NCBI GenBank assembly: GCA_914767715.1
Contig: OU612070.1
Coordinates: 22,060,025 to 22,124,024, forward strand
Direction: 5' to 3'
From: Membranipora membranacea
Taxonomy: Eukaryota > Bryozoa > Gymnolaemata > Cheilostomatida > Membraniporidae
DNA: 64,000 nucleotides
Shown here: positions 13,211 to 23,532 of the stretch, piece by piece
How the letters are laid out: every line of letters starts with the position of its first letter
Position numbering within the stretch: the stretch's first letter is position 1
Position numbers and translations under genes: made by a program
The notes under the pieces: model-generated
Database searches by the model: none
What the model was told of the DNA's origin: nothing
Seen by the model: only the letters and a program-made list of their open reading frames with translations

Positions 13211-14475
13211 CTATTTATATATATAATATATAGTATATTGTTTGTTATTTATAATTTTAGTGCTTTGTGCGGCTATGGCCGACGACATCACAAGAGCTCG
13301 TCGACTGAAAGCTAAGCAACCTCATCAAGTAGTATTAGTGCATTACGAAGATATAGCAAAACATTCCGCAACAGCTGCTCAACACATTTATAGGTACGTC
13401 TTATATACACGGCTACAGCCGCTGAACACATTTTTACATGAACACTTGCATATGCAAAATTTGTCCGCTAGACAATAATAGCATTCATCAAATTCTAACG
13501 TTATCGTATCCCATACTATCTCTACATTTTACAGTTTAGAAATTATGCTAGTTTATTATGAATTGATCAGTAACATGTGGGGGATAAATTATGGCTTGTG
13601 GGGGTCAAAGATGGAGAAGGTCTGCTTTTTTAGACACACACTTTTGGTAAACATGGATTTGTTGAGGTGACAATGAGTTAATATCTTGTACTTTCAGACA
13701 GTTAGATATGGGTGATGTTCCGGATCAGGTAAAATCTGCCGTAGCGAGACTAACTGGTGCAAAAGGAAGCGAAAAAGATTTTGGCGTTGTCAGGTAAGGA
13801 TAAGGATGATAATCTGGTTTAGAAAGAATATAAGCTGTATTTATGATAATGTTGAATTCACTTCACTAGAAGCAGCACATGTCCTTTTTTCGCCACAATC
13901 ATAGGAGATTATTTGTCGGTTTTTCGATTCCATAAAGTGTTAACTCACAATATTTTAAGGCTCATAACAATAAAAAATTGTGAAACGAAAGTTTTAGAAC
14001 GATCTGTACATTTCCTTTAACTCACACGTTATGCCCACATATTATTGCCACCTATTGGTACTAGATAGCTAAATATTAAGTTTGTAAGACTAAAAATGAG
14101 ACATTCAATTCTGAGCTTTTAAACTAAGATATTAATGGGGACTTATGTTAATGAGAATGAGTTTTCAGTCTGTGTGATAAAAAATCTTTGACTAGAGAAA
14201 AAGCGACATTCCAATGTTTTGATGTGATACCTTCACATCCAAAGGGGAGATAACTACTAATCAATTTTCATGCCTTCTACTACATTTCTCTTTGTAGAAA
14301 GGACAGCTTGGCAACTGCATATAAGTGGAAAAAAGAGATGACGCTTGATAAGATCAGAGTTATCGATGAAGCTTGTAATAAATATTACGATGTGCTGGGA
14401 TATCGACCAATAGGAAATGAACAGCAATTAAAAAATATGAGCAACTACCATCGAGAATTTAATGCTCTTATATGA
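5398..14475 (+). CDS. WSC-domain carbohydrate sulfotransferase (CHST/GST-type), 5' end not found
   Basis: Predicted to move sulfate from PAPS onto a glycan hydroxyl in the Golgi lumen. Exons, all phase-consistent: 5398-5512, 6846-7155, 7481-7719, 8302-8325 (24-nt microexon, tentative), 9403-9538, 10038-10182, 10580-10755, 11648-11790, 12568-12682, 13261-13393, 13698-13793, 14298-14475 (TGA 14473-14475); about 602 residues plus an unknown N-terminus. Exons 1-2 encode a WSC-like module (VIGCF, CATDCWKKQNLYSIYF, then NGYCSCSDQF across the splice). Exon 3 is cysteine-rich. The catalytic part shows the 5'-phosphosulfate loop YYRSGSTFTSELFRNHP then FEPF, a 3'-phosphate motif LLRDPRGMMNSR and the family's LVHYEDI; it resembles vertebrate CHST1-7, not WSCD1/2. 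A ten-residue repeat (APKTHPRRS/APKTHPRQS) lies in the stem region. Sulfotransferase identity is firm; the WSC call and N-terminal exon joins are less sure. Confidence 0.82.
5566..5639. repeat. short hairpin MITE
   Basis: 'agccttgtgacgcagct' is mirrored by 'agctgcgtgacacggct' around an A/T-rich loop, about 74 bases in all. A related copy is at 22101-22168. It sits in the first recognised intron of the sulfotransferase gene. Confidence 0.65.
6079..6111. repeat. short palindromic element, 'catagacttaatat' family, copy 1
   Basis: 'catagacttaatat' is followed by its near-exact reverse complement, giving a 33-base hairpin. The same sequence recurs at 10770-10804 and 25740-25788 with different loop lengths. 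Confidence 0.75.
6316..6840 (+). mobile_element. LINE (non-LTR retrotransposon) 3' remnant with RT motif and 3' tail
   Basis: Translation from 6328 gives GVSQGSVLGPILFNCV, a close match to the conserved reverse-transcriptase GxxQGSxLGPxLF block; it then hits a stop. A second frame, from about 6437, gives VWNSLPSYLRNLSS then FKSQLKTYLFRDAY, the usual C-terminus of CR1/L2/RTE-like proteins, ending at 6560-6562. Most of the RT between these blocks is deleted, so the copy is dead. The 3' untranslated part (about 6770-6838), with 'cgcttagaaatcattg' and an ATT-repeat tail, has a reversed copy at 29706-29780. Confidence 0.8.
7305..7415 (+). repeat. dispersed repeat ('gagccgattctgacat' family)
   Basis: 'gagccgattctgacat' followed by 'cactgtatttagctt' and 'ctacgggcctg' recurs at about 17920-18027. 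It also resembles the inverted 'gcctcccctagaaagctaaat' blocks at 31940, 42290 and 43030. Intronic here; family unknown. Confidence 0.5.
7995..8041 (+). repeat. two-unit tandem repeat, about 24 bases per unit
   Basis: 'gtgtaccagctggcactaat' occurs twice back to back in an intron of the sulfotransferase gene, immediately before a SINE copy. Confidence 0.7.
8061..8190 (-). mobile_element. tRNA-derived SINE, reverse orientation
   Basis: On the minus strand the element begins 'tagggatggtgagatagcgc' (box-A-like) and has a box-B-like 'gggttctagtcccac' about 50 bases on, followed by a body ending 'ggtgtatacc'. The same body is found at 45797-45928, also reversed, and a fragment at 19238-19280. No cloverleaf with a proper acceptor stem can be drawn, so this is not a functional tRNA. 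Confidence 0.65.
10770..10804. repeat. short palindromic element, 'catagacttaatat' family, copy 2
   Basis: 'catagacttaatatac' then 'gtatattaagtctatg' with a two-base loop: a near-perfect hairpin starting 15 bases after a splice donor (10756) of the sulfotransferase gene. Confidence 0.8.
10812..11029. mobile_element. MITE, CACA(C/T)TGA-ended family, copy 1
   Basis: The ends 'cacattgacatc' and 'gatcggtgtg' are inverted and the similarity continues inward to 'tatgtatctctgatca' / 'gatcagagatatacat', about 42 bases per arm. The core 'aataattcacttaacac' with 'accatcacaaggaatttggt' is shared with 12300-12487 and, reversed, with 15663-15871. No coding capacity. Confidence 0.75.
12300..12487. mobile_element. 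MITE, CACACTGA-ended family, copy 2
   Basis: Ends 'cacactgatgacg' and 'gatgtcagtgt', with the same internal arms and core as copy 1. Located in the intron just before the exon with the 3'-phosphate-binding motif; it ends about 80 bases before that acceptor. Confidence 0.75.
12880..13082. mobile_element. inverted-repeat MITE ('ggctctgattgg' family)
   Basis: 'ggctctgatt' with 'ccaatgccaggtcagatc' and 'ggtactttcagtgatctg' with 'ccaatcagatcac' form inverted arms. Closely related elements sit at about 36250-36455 and 46335-46535 in intron 5 of NHL-A and NHL-B. Confidence 0.6.
13172..13232. repeat. TA-rich simple repeat
   Basis: A run of 'ta' dinucleotides with small interruptions, just upstream of the acceptor of the exon at 13261. 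Confidence 0.9.
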
Positions 14476-14784
14476 GAGGTGCTACACAGGAAGAGTGGGT
14501 GGTGTATCCCACCCACCCTGATTACAACAGTACTAGCTCTGATCTCACTGATCTCATTCTAGACTGTGATTTGTTTCATTCATCAAAAATAGTTATTTAT
14601 TTTTTTATTTCTTTTGAAATGTTATTTAGATTTGCTCAGTATAGCATTCCATGCAGCTCAAAGTGTATCATTAGTTGTTACCATTAAATACGGGGGTTGG
14701 TAAGGAAAATATGGCTGAATTCACACAGGAATTTGGCAATCTTCTCTTTTAAAAATACCTTAGTGGTTTTATTTTTATGATTTT

Positions 14785-14790
14785 AATAAA
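14785..14790 (+). terminator. candidate poly(A) signal AATAAA
   Basis: First canonical AATAAA after the sulfotransferase stop codon, about 310 bases downstream. A plausible cleavage signal, not proven; another lies near 15114. Confidence 0.45.
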
Positions 14791-15662
14791 TCTACAGTCT
14801 CTTCACGTTTTATTTTCCACATTCCTCAGGTCCATCAAAAAACTGAAAACCTTAGTGATAGTAATATAAACATGTATATTGTATTATATACTTTACAATG
14901 TACGATTATTTTTTCTTTCGCATTGTCAGTTGATGATTGTTTAGGCAGTCTATTACCATATTTTCGTTTTCACATTGGCTAGAACAGGATACCATTGTCT
15001 TTTATTTTATATGTTTCAATTGTAATCCTGAGAAGCTATAAAAAGATATTTTAGTGTTTGTAAAATACTAAGCAATTATTTTTAACATCTAGTTCATAAG
15101 CGAATCAAAACCTAAATAAATATCGTATCATATATATGGCTAATACATCATTGAGTACACTGAAGATTCTAATATTCTGTTATTGTCAATACCATCTAGA
15201 AATTATTGTAGCCATAATTGACGAATCTGCTGACTCTAATAAAAACCAAAAAAAAACTATATTAATATGGATACGTTTATATATCTGGATATATCTGTAA
15301 GCATCTCTGGATATACGGTTTTAAAATTGACCAGACAAACCAACATATCTCTCACAATGACTGCTTTGAACAAACATTTAACGATGAGCAATTTAAAAGA
15401 AACCTTTTAAATATCGTGGTTATCCTGTAATTTCTCGAGTTTTTTTGATGAGGGAAGCATCAAACATCTTAGATGATCATGGTGTTTGTACCACCTTGCC
15501 AACTTTATGGCTGTGCCATGTGGATCCCCCCTCTTTACTCAGACCGTTAGTATGTCTGTTCTTGTGAGACAACTCCCAGTTCTTCATCCACGGTCCTGTG
15601 ATTGTTGTGTCCAGTGTGAACTTCTCAATCTAGAATATAAATATACATGTGCATATATGAAC

Positions 15663-15871
15663 CACACTGACATTGAGACTAGACTACAGTCATGTGTATC
15701 TCTGATCGTTAGAGTCAATTTAGTACGAGAACCTGTACCTGCCTCTAGTCAGTAAAATTGACCTCAGGTCATCACGCCAAATTCCTTGTTATGGTACTCA
15801 TGCTAAGTGAATTTATTCACTCTCTATTGATCAGAGATATACATGCAATAGTATATCTTGTGATCAGTGTG
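15663..15871. mobile_element. MITE, CACACTGA-ended family, copy 3 (reverse orientation)
   Basis: Ends 'cacactgacattgag' and 'gtgatcagtgtg'; the inner arms 'catgtgtatctctgatc' / 'gatcagagatatacatg' match copies 1 and 2. Flanks 'atatgaac' and 'ttatgaac' suggest an 8-base target duplication, as in hAT-type elements. The core runs opposite to the other copies ('gaatttattcac'). Confidence 0.75.
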
Positions 15872-15912
15872 TTTATGAACCCGAACATAGTAAGTACAAG
15901 ATCGCAAGGGAA

Positions 15913-16075
15913 CAGGGATAGCTCAGTTGGTAGAGCGCCGGACTCTTGACTGCAAGGTCATGAGTTCCATCCTCAGTGGTGCCCGTTGGTGTGAACTGCT
16001 GATATGACCGCCGCTGGTGGTTCATCCTAGCCAACCTCAAAGACTAACTACGTTCTTTCCCCAACCAGTTGCTTA
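15913..16075 (+). mobile_element. tRNA-like SINE
   Basis: 'gggatagctcagttggtaga' is a near-perfect box A and 'gagttccatcctc' a box B about 40 bases later. The anticodon stem does not pair and the acceptor ends do not match, so it reads as a tRNA-derived SINE head; the body continues with 'gtgtgaactgctgatatgac' and beyond. Confidence 0.6.
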
Positions 16076-16339
16076 AGTCTCGATTCAATATTGGTGTTTG
16101 CGACTTGCCAAAACCAGGAAAGTTACAGTGACTTTGGTAGTCGGGTACAGTGCCTCAGTTTTAATTTTTTGAAGCTGTGTACCAAAATCTCGCCAGTCGC
16201 AAAAAAAAATGTTTGTCTTATAGTGTAAGTGTCAGTATTAAATCTAAAGTAGCGCATAGTTGGAAGCAGTATCTTTCAATCAAGGTGTAACAGCGTAACA
16301 GCGCAACAGCTGTTACTCTTTGGTTTCAATATGAAATTT

Positions 16340-19300
16340 TCACAGCCTCCAATAACCACATGAATACATATTCAGCAGAACAAAGACTGCTTCAGTGATA
16401 AAGCTACTCATGCACGGTTGATAAGTAGTAAGTACCATGGCATCCTCGGGCACAGAGTCTCCAGATATCTCAGCTTTATATTTCTGAATCCGCGGAACTT
16501 TCAGGAAGTTATCCCAATCCTCTGACGTCGGTCTCCAGTCCGGCTGCTCCGCTTTCCTGAATTTCATACCCTCAGCTAGCCCATGAAAACCATAACTCTG
16601 CTTGAAATCCTGCCAGCGGAGATCCAGACTCCACCTGATCTCACCAGGAGAGCCTGAAAGGTTGTTGAGGCTGAAGTGAAATTAAAACTTGGGAGTGAGC
16701 ACAAAATAAAATACAAGTTTTTTTTAGACAGATAACTATTAGTTGTCTCTTTACGTATAAGAAAAGACAATCCTAAAACTTTAATAATATTCATAATGGA
16801 CAATTGTGATATACCTAGTGGCTGTTGGATGAAAGCTTTCACATTTAAATTTGCATGCAGCTTGCTAGTGCACTGATCTTCCTGATCTTCTGTTAAACAG
16901 CCATGAATATTTCTAAAAAGTCAAGCTTACAATATCGACTATTGCAATACAATTATTTGAGGTCGGAGGTTAAGAACAAACACACAACCAGTTGTGCAAC
17001 AGGATGAGAATAATTTTACAAGCCAATGAGTGGGACTGTATATCCCTTTTGGAAATCTGTCACAACGTTGATATTGGATGGATCTAGCCTTATCTCAGCG
17101 GCGACATTTTTGTGGCCATAAGCAAAGCCGACAAAAATGGGACACTGAGATATGGCTGGATAGATGAATGTGATTATTATGCTTCTATCGGCCGCAGGAA
17201 ATGATTTACCTGCGGTGTGGGATGCAGTTGTTAAAAAACAATACTGATCCATATTTGACAGGAATGACCTTGAGATCTTTTTCAAGGTCGATATCCAGAC
17301 TCTTCTGCATCTCTTCAGGCTCCAACATGACGTAATGCGTGTCGCCCTCGCAGCACTGGTGCATGGCTATCTTTCCAAGCTTGTGGCCTCTCATTGCAAA
17401 CTATAAAAAAGCAAATGAAACATTGTTTATTATATCCAGGTATAAAAAGGGAGTATTATTATATCTAAGAATAAAACCTAGCCTGGGCAGGTTGTCTGGG
17501 GTGGATGGGAGGGGGTCGGGAGGGAGGTCCCCCTAAGTACAACCCGTTCCTGATTATTTCTATTAACTATCTAATTAACTATTATTTCATTGCTTTGCTA
17601 GGTGGCTGTTAAATATATTGAGAAAACTCTTAATTTCCAGAAGTTGATGAGGAAGCTGCCAATCATTTAGAGTTGCGCTCACCTGCATACATCCGTTAAC
17701 TTGGTTAGTATCAACTAGAGGAATCCAGGCTGTCGGCTGATGTTTGTCATATGATGATGTGTCCAGGTACGCACAGTCTGCAAAATTATTCAGGGCTGTA
17801 GTCTGGGAATAATGGTAGGGGTGGCAAGTCTGTAGCGTCACCAGGAGGTGTGCTGTAAGCTCCTCCCCAAGCGATTTGAGACATAAAGTACCGGTAGTAA
17901 AATGTTAATCTCAGTGGAGCCGATTCTGACATAGGATATTCAGTTACCGGTATATTTTTTTTGGGCCACTGTATTTAGCTTCTAGGGGATGCAGTGCCTC
18001 CCTGCCTCCCCTAGAACTACGGGCCTGCATCACTTTTTTGAATTGTTTATTATTTTTAAATGACATGTTTAGCTTAGCTACCATACTTGATGAAAATATT
18101 CTTGGAATTATAGTTAGTGAACTGGCAAAGAATGTTGAAAAATTCACAAGTTCAAATAAAATAAACAAATTTTGGTTTTACTTTGTATCAGCAGGACCTT
18201 TGCGCAAATTCTTGTGTTTAAAAGAATTCGTAATGAACAGTTTGCCATCAGCAACCAAGGCAAAATCCAAAATCCAAATAAATTTTTACCTCTGAATTAC
18301 AAGCATATTTAGTACTGGCTTGCAAATTATTTGATCTTTGAGTAAAATGGGTGAATTGGCACTTGGCGGGTATGTTTCCAAAGGGAATGTCAAGTGCGCA
18401 ATAGCTGAATAAAATAATCAATGGCTAGACTGATCGACATTGGCCCTGTTACTCAAGGAGTCTCATCACTAGTCAAAGTGCTCAGGCGGCTGTACTGCGA
18501 GTCTGAGCACTTAGACTACCTCCTCACATGCTTAAAAGTATACCTTGATGCCATGGTACAGTAGTTGCTTCGTCTTGAGGTGTTTTAGTTCTGAGGTTCC
18601 ACACTGGATGCCCTCCGATATCTCCTCCAATCAGCTGTTCTACAGCATTACACAACTTATCCCCACTCCATAAATCTCTTATAGACTGTCAAAGGAAAGA
18701 TGATTGTGTGGAAACGATGAACAAATTAGTTCATGGGTGGAAATAGCACTTTTTGTCTGAAAATACTGAATTAAATGCTGATATAAGGGTACACAAGCTC
18801 AACATAAAACTATTAGGTATGTCAGTTAGAGTCGGTGCAATCCGTACTCTAAAACCTCACTATAAAGTCTCTATACTTATGAGTGAATTGCCGTGTTTTC
18901 AAAATTCTTTTTTTTTTTCACATCTTTGAGTCAACACACCACACTCCTATTTAAAAGGTATAACCCCTTTGATCGATCTATACACTTACAAGTCACTATC
19001 CATAGTCAATAAAAAGGAAAACATGATCAAGATATAAGCCTCCGTCTACATGTATCATTGTATAAGCCACCTTCAATTACAAGCCTGGTGACTTTATTAT
19101 AAGGCTTTACGGTATATATAATTGTCTGGTCTGGTCTGGTTTCAAGGACTCATTGTGAAGGATTTGGTGGGTATTTCTAATTAAATGCTGATACAGGTAC
19201 ATAAGCACAATATAAAACTACTGGGTATGTCAGGGAAGGATGTATATACACCTGAGGGTTGGAACAATCTACGTTGAACCGGGTATGTCAGTTAGAATCG

Positions 19301-20817
19301 GTGCGATCCATAATGATCAATGTTTTTTGGATGGTTACGCTTCATGGTTTCTTTGTGAGGTGATGGTTTCATCTCACCTGAGGCATAACTCCGAGTTTGT
19401 GTAAGATTATATTGGCTCCTGGGTATTCTTTATTTATCCTGGTCAGCCTTTCAAACAATCCAGCATCTTCGTGTTTATCTTTAAATATGATATGTTTTTA
19501 ATATAAATAATGTAATATATATAATATATATAATAGTATAGTATTGAGAGATGTTTTAAAACATGAGGGAATCCATTGCTTCTATAGTATATTCTCCTCC
19601 TCCTCCCCCTCCCCATTACCTTACAATCTTTAGATATCATAGCTTATATTGTTGTAAATTCCTCAATGAATGGAACATAAATCGTGGGGTAATTTCTCAA
19701 GAATGTAGAATTTAGTCCTTTCATCTTCATTGATTTCCAGTATATTGACTATACTGATGGTTTATTGTCCATACGGACAGTTTATTGACTATACCAACAG
19801 TAAATTGACTATACCGACAGTATACTGACAGTATATGGCATATATTGGCATGGTTTATGTAGATATCGGTGCAGGTAAGTCTAATGGGTGTCTGTGAAAA
19901 AAGAAAAAAAGGTATGGCAAGAAAATACATACTTGTAAGCTTTCCCTCTGCATGCAGTCTCCCTGCTAGAAAGTCAACCAGATTGTCAATATCCTTTTTA
20001 ACTGGCTCCAACTCATCGAGCGAAAAATAATTATCCACCAAAACCACACCCTACAAATATGTAAACATAAATTCGTAAACTTGTCAAGCATTACTTTTAT
20101 ACCATTATTATCGCCGCCCATCTAGTGAAAAGACAACTTAAGTGAAACACATGGGCCTCAGGCCTCATTACCTTAAAGCTTGCCACCAGAGATGCAAATA
20201 TCATCCAAACAGTCATGGGTCGACAGCACAAGTAGGCTAGAGGTGATTGTAAATTGTATCAATTTACCCAACTTACAATCGTCTAGTTAAAAACTTTCGT
20301 TGTTTAGAGGAATTTGCTAGCTGAAAAAATATGGATCTTGTGTTTAAAACAAGCCACTTCCTCCCTGGGGCTGCTGGGATACATAGATATACTATCATAT
20401 CGCTGCCAATATGATTTCCCTTAACAATGCTGTTTATCCTTGCTTGGCTTTGCATGTCAAGATATTGAATTGGCTATGATGTTAGCAAACTTCCTACAGC
20501 AATACTATACAAACAAACAATACAAGAGGCCATCACAGATAATGGTCAACCAGTTTATCAGATTCCTTTTATACCTATATATCATGGAATGTAAATAGTT
20601 AAAAATGATACATAGTGTGGCAGATTTGGCTCATTAAACCATCAAAAGCTTGAGTTCGACCCACCTCTCTAAAATATTCGTCGATTTGTGCCTCTGTGAG
20701 TTGTCCGATCTTGCCCTGTTTGGGCTGTTTGGGTTTAGCCTTTTCATTCCACACATCCGGATTACATTGTCCTGTGAACCCAGGCCAGGATTTCTCTTCT
20801 GTACCAGTTTCTGCCAT
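16340..20817 (-). CDS. phytanoyl-CoA dioxygenase (PhyH) family protein
   Basis: Predicted non-haem Fe(II)/2-oxoglutarate oxygenase. Seven exons read right to left: 20817-20665, 20050-19933, 19478-19378, 18685-18544, 17777-17683, 17400-17210, 16670-16340 (stop 16342-16340). Every junction keeps phase, giving 376 residues. The start MAETGTEEKSWPGF is chosen because it opens exon 1; four residues upstream a 'ttcag' could be a 5'UTR acceptor. Landmarks: GVVLVDNYFSLDEL near residue 52; GLFERLTRIN and GANIILHKLG; the metal site PWHQDCAYL (HxD) across an intron; TAWIPLVDTNQVNGCMQ; the distal His in NNCIPHRS; and the 2-oxoglutarate-side arginine region IRWSLDLRWQ. All expected catalytic residues are present, so the enzyme should be active; the substrate is unknown. 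The last 35 or so residues (after AEISGDS) look unlike the family and may reflect a missed splice. Confidence 0.9.
17920..18027 (+). repeat. dispersed repeat ('gagccgattctgacat' family), copy 2
   Basis: Same succession of blocks as at 7305-7415, here including 'gcctccctgcctcccctag'. It lies in a PhyH intron; the frames open across 17944-18295 on either strand overlap it and show no domain. Confidence 0.5.
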
Positions 20818-21077
20818 TGTTATCGGCTCTCTGAAAGATGAATATATGTACTTTTTCATGTGTTCTGCCTGTTCAAATCAATGCTTGTATCAGTTAGGTA
20901 AAAAATATTGAAGACGATAAGCTGTAATGTAATCTATGGGTAGGGACTATCTTAGTTTGAGCCACAGAAGTGTTGCCTCCGGCCGGCGGAGTATTATATC
21001 ATAATTTTTGTTTCAGAGAAATAGCTCATTTTAGAAAGACTGTGTTAACAGACAGGAGATTTCTGCCGGTGATATTC

Positions 21078-21386
21078 ACTGTGTTTCCATGTAAATTTTG
21101 AGCTCAAAATGGGTTGTCACCTCTTGGCTCACCCTCAAGATGTGCATCCATTTCCATGGACCGAGGTCGAGCTGAAACTTCAAAAACATCTATCGCCGGC
21201 AGAACTTGAAACTGTGCCTCTCGACGATCTGCAGTCTTTGATGCTAACCAGAACATGCTCCCTGTAGTGTAAGATACTCAGTTAGCTGAATCTGCAAGCT
21301 CAGTGCGACCTGGGAGGTATTTCAACGGATCGAACAGTCCTGAAGTTTGCTCAGCTCGATCCCATGTGAACACAGTTATTACTGCA
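21078..21386. mobile_element. MITE with 'tgtgtttccatg' ends
   Basis: 'cactgtgtttccatg' at the left is inverted as 'cccatgtgaacacagt' at the right. Related sequences with 'gctcag.ttgatc.cat.gaaacac' ends are in intron 6 of NHL-A (37681-37848) and NHL-B (47601-47749). Confidence 0.5.
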
Positions 21387-22100
21387 ACGGCGCTCTAGAA
21401 CTGGAAGCATTTGAAACCTACTCCAAGTTATACAACACATGTGTGCATATGCATGAATAGAGTTGTGGAGCGCCTGCAAGAGAGAGCACTTACCATACTA
21501 ATTTACTCACCTTGGCTGTATAATTGAGAACTTTCTTTATGTAAAATTTCAGCTGCTTGCCTGGGTAGGAACTCAAGTGATTAAGCTCACTCTTATTATG
21601 TCAATGTTTGTATCAGCAATGCATAAACAATTACATGACTATGACAGACTGCTTGATACTAACCAGGGCATGGAGTTGACCCTGTCATCCAATGACAAGT
21701 TCTCGACAGGTGTCATCAGAGCTCAGTTGTAAACTTTTATTTGCAGTCATCCATAGCATAGATGAGTTTGAGTAATGGACGGGTGCCTCAGGGATGATAT
21801 TTGATCGGAATTTCGCAACAAACAAACTGACAGATAAATGAGCTAGCTGCTAAGCCTTCTTATTTTAAAGTTGATAAAATACGTGGTATATTTTGGCATA
21901 ATCACCAGTGGTCTGTAATTTGTTAACCAGTTGGCACTGGATACATAATGATATCGGAATTTTAAGGCAGACTCATGCCATCTTGGAAACCTAGAAAGAC
22001 CGTCACACTCTAACTTGAGTATCTCTTACAATTCAAAGCTGGTTACTTGTTTCCACATGGCCCTGGCACGGTCAACACTGTCCATACTACTGTAATAATA

Positions 22101-22168
22101 TCCTTGTAACGAGGCTAATTTTTTGTATTGTACCACAAACAAAATAATTAGCTGCGTAACAAGGCTTC
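22101..22168. repeat. short hairpin MITE, second copy
   Basis: 'ccttgtaacgaggctaa' faces 'ttagctgcgtaacaagg' around a short loop; same family as 5566-5639. Confidence 0.6.
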
Positions 22169-22817
22169 TGTAACTGTAATACAGTTATAAGTCTAGACTG
22201 GTATTTACTGAATCGAGCTACTACATCTAAGAGAGCAAGTTTATTGGTCGGTAATCCCACGTTTAAGACATTAATAAAGCTCAACATCATCATCATCTTT
22301 CTCTAGTTTAATTTGGGCAGGGATTCAGCACCTGATATCTGGAGACCTCACAAGTAAACTGCAGAGATAATAAACATCAGAGAAGATCTTCTATTGATGA
22401 ATTGAATGATGATACCTGGTCCTATGTTCAATTCCCCATGGACATTGTATCTGTGCACCGGGGAATGGAAATGGGAATGGCTTTTTTTAGACAAAGCAGC
22501 AATTTTGATGTCAACATTGACTTTTCTCAATTAATGTGTAGTATGACATTGAAGTTTGTAACAAATTTTGAATGCAGGCTGGTGCAGTGTGTGATTGTTA
22601 TAGAATTATTTAGAATTAGAGTTTTAGCTTATAATGAGGGGATGAATTAAACGACAATAGGCAACTCCAAACATCCATATTATTCCGTGCACATTAAGAT
22701 GTTGAAAATGTCAAAAATTCATTGCTACCAGTTTTTCATAATTGATGTATTTTTTATTATGTATATACTTTACTAATGAGGCATGTGGAAAAGAGGGATA
22801 GAATCAAATGAATTTTT

Positions 22818-23260
22818 TTAAAGCAGTTTATCATAGAATGCTGTCCTACCAATTTGCTGAGACAGCTGAAGCAAATAACTGCACATATGATCCTCATAGA
22901 ATTGAACTTTGGAAACATATCGCAGACACAAGACATTTAAATGTACACTAAGTTCTTCAGTATTAAGTCGGGACAGTCTTTCATCACAGTCGTCTATAAG
23001 GGGTAAAATTATTCTTGTGCCCATAGTTTGAAAACTTTCCAGATTATCTATATCATTTTTACTCAGATATGGGTAGTGGGTACTACACTGGACAGGCAAA
23101 CGACAGAACGAATAGTATCCTGGCCTTATAGAACAGTGCTATTGCAGTGCTATCAACACCTGATCAGAGAAGTGGGAGGCATAGGTTGATGACTTTGTAT
23201 GTTCAGTCAATTGGGATATATGACTTAAGAAACGTAAATGCTTATCAAATTGAACTCCCA
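22818..23260 (-). mobile_element. decayed LINE reverse-transcriptase fragment
   Basis: The minus strand encodes the C-terminal part of a non-LTR RT: a degenerate GVQFDKHLRFLSHI block, then an interrupted stretch, then an open frame (23099-22818) with YPYLSKNDIDNLESFQ, RIILPLI, ERLSRLNTEELSVHLN and LRYVSKVQFYEDHM. The order (thumb, 'lE.fQ', 'RL..L...L') is the usual LINE layout. In-frame stops (near 23140) mark it as dead. Confidence 0.75.
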
Positions 23261-23478
23261 GTAGGATCTAGGAGGGGAATTCCCTCAATTTAGAAGAAAT
23301 TCCCCTCAATTCTATAAAATTTCCCTTCACTATGAAAAGAGACCTTTTTGTTTTGCAGTAATTTTATTACATTGATTATAAATATCAGTATTGATTATAT
23401 TGACTTTCTTCATTGGACGAAACTAACACTATTATATATGATCAAAATAATTGTCTATGGCATGACAAAACAATATTT

Positions 23479-23486
23479 TATATAAA
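23479..23486 (+). promoter_or_regulatory. candidate TATA box of the BTB gene
   Basis: TATATAAA lies 47 bases upstream of the BTB start codon, which would place a start site near 23510 and a 5' leader of about 23 bases. AT-rich context makes chance occurrence possible. Confidence 0.3.
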
Positions 23487-23532
23487 TTGGCAGCATTCAT
23501 AACCTCTCCCGAGGTTAGCCAGAACTATCACA

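Larger units (their letters stand above)
14476..16339. other. intergenic, convergent gene ends; MITE and SINE
   Basis: Lies between the stop of the plus-strand sulfotransferase and the stop of the minus-strand PhyH gene, so it holds two 3' ends. It contains a candidate poly(A) signal, a MITE (15663-15871) and a tRNA-like SINE (15913-16075). The reading frame near 15486-15755 overlaps the MITE and is not considered a gene. Confidence 0.7.
20818..23478. other. divergent intergenic region between PhyH and BTB genes
   Basis: PhyH reads left and the BTB gene reads right, so both promoters should lie here. The stretch contains a MITE near 21078-21386, a hairpin MITE at 22101-22168 and a decayed LINE at 22818-23260. 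No additional gene was recognised. Confidence 0.65.

Noticed and set aside
15913-15985. Possible functional tRNA gene.
   Set aside because: Box A and box B are good, but the anticodon and acceptor stems do not pair; a SINE head is the better reading.
17944-18295. Two overlapping frames of 74 and 85 codons on opposite strands.
   Set aside because: They lie in a PhyH intron, partly in a dispersed repeat, and neither shows a domain.
21109-21267. A 52-codon plus-strand frame with a protein-like composition (PWTEVELKLQKHLSPAELE).
   Set aside because: It lies inside a MITE-like inverted-repeat element (21078-21386) with no splice partners; kept only as a curiosity.
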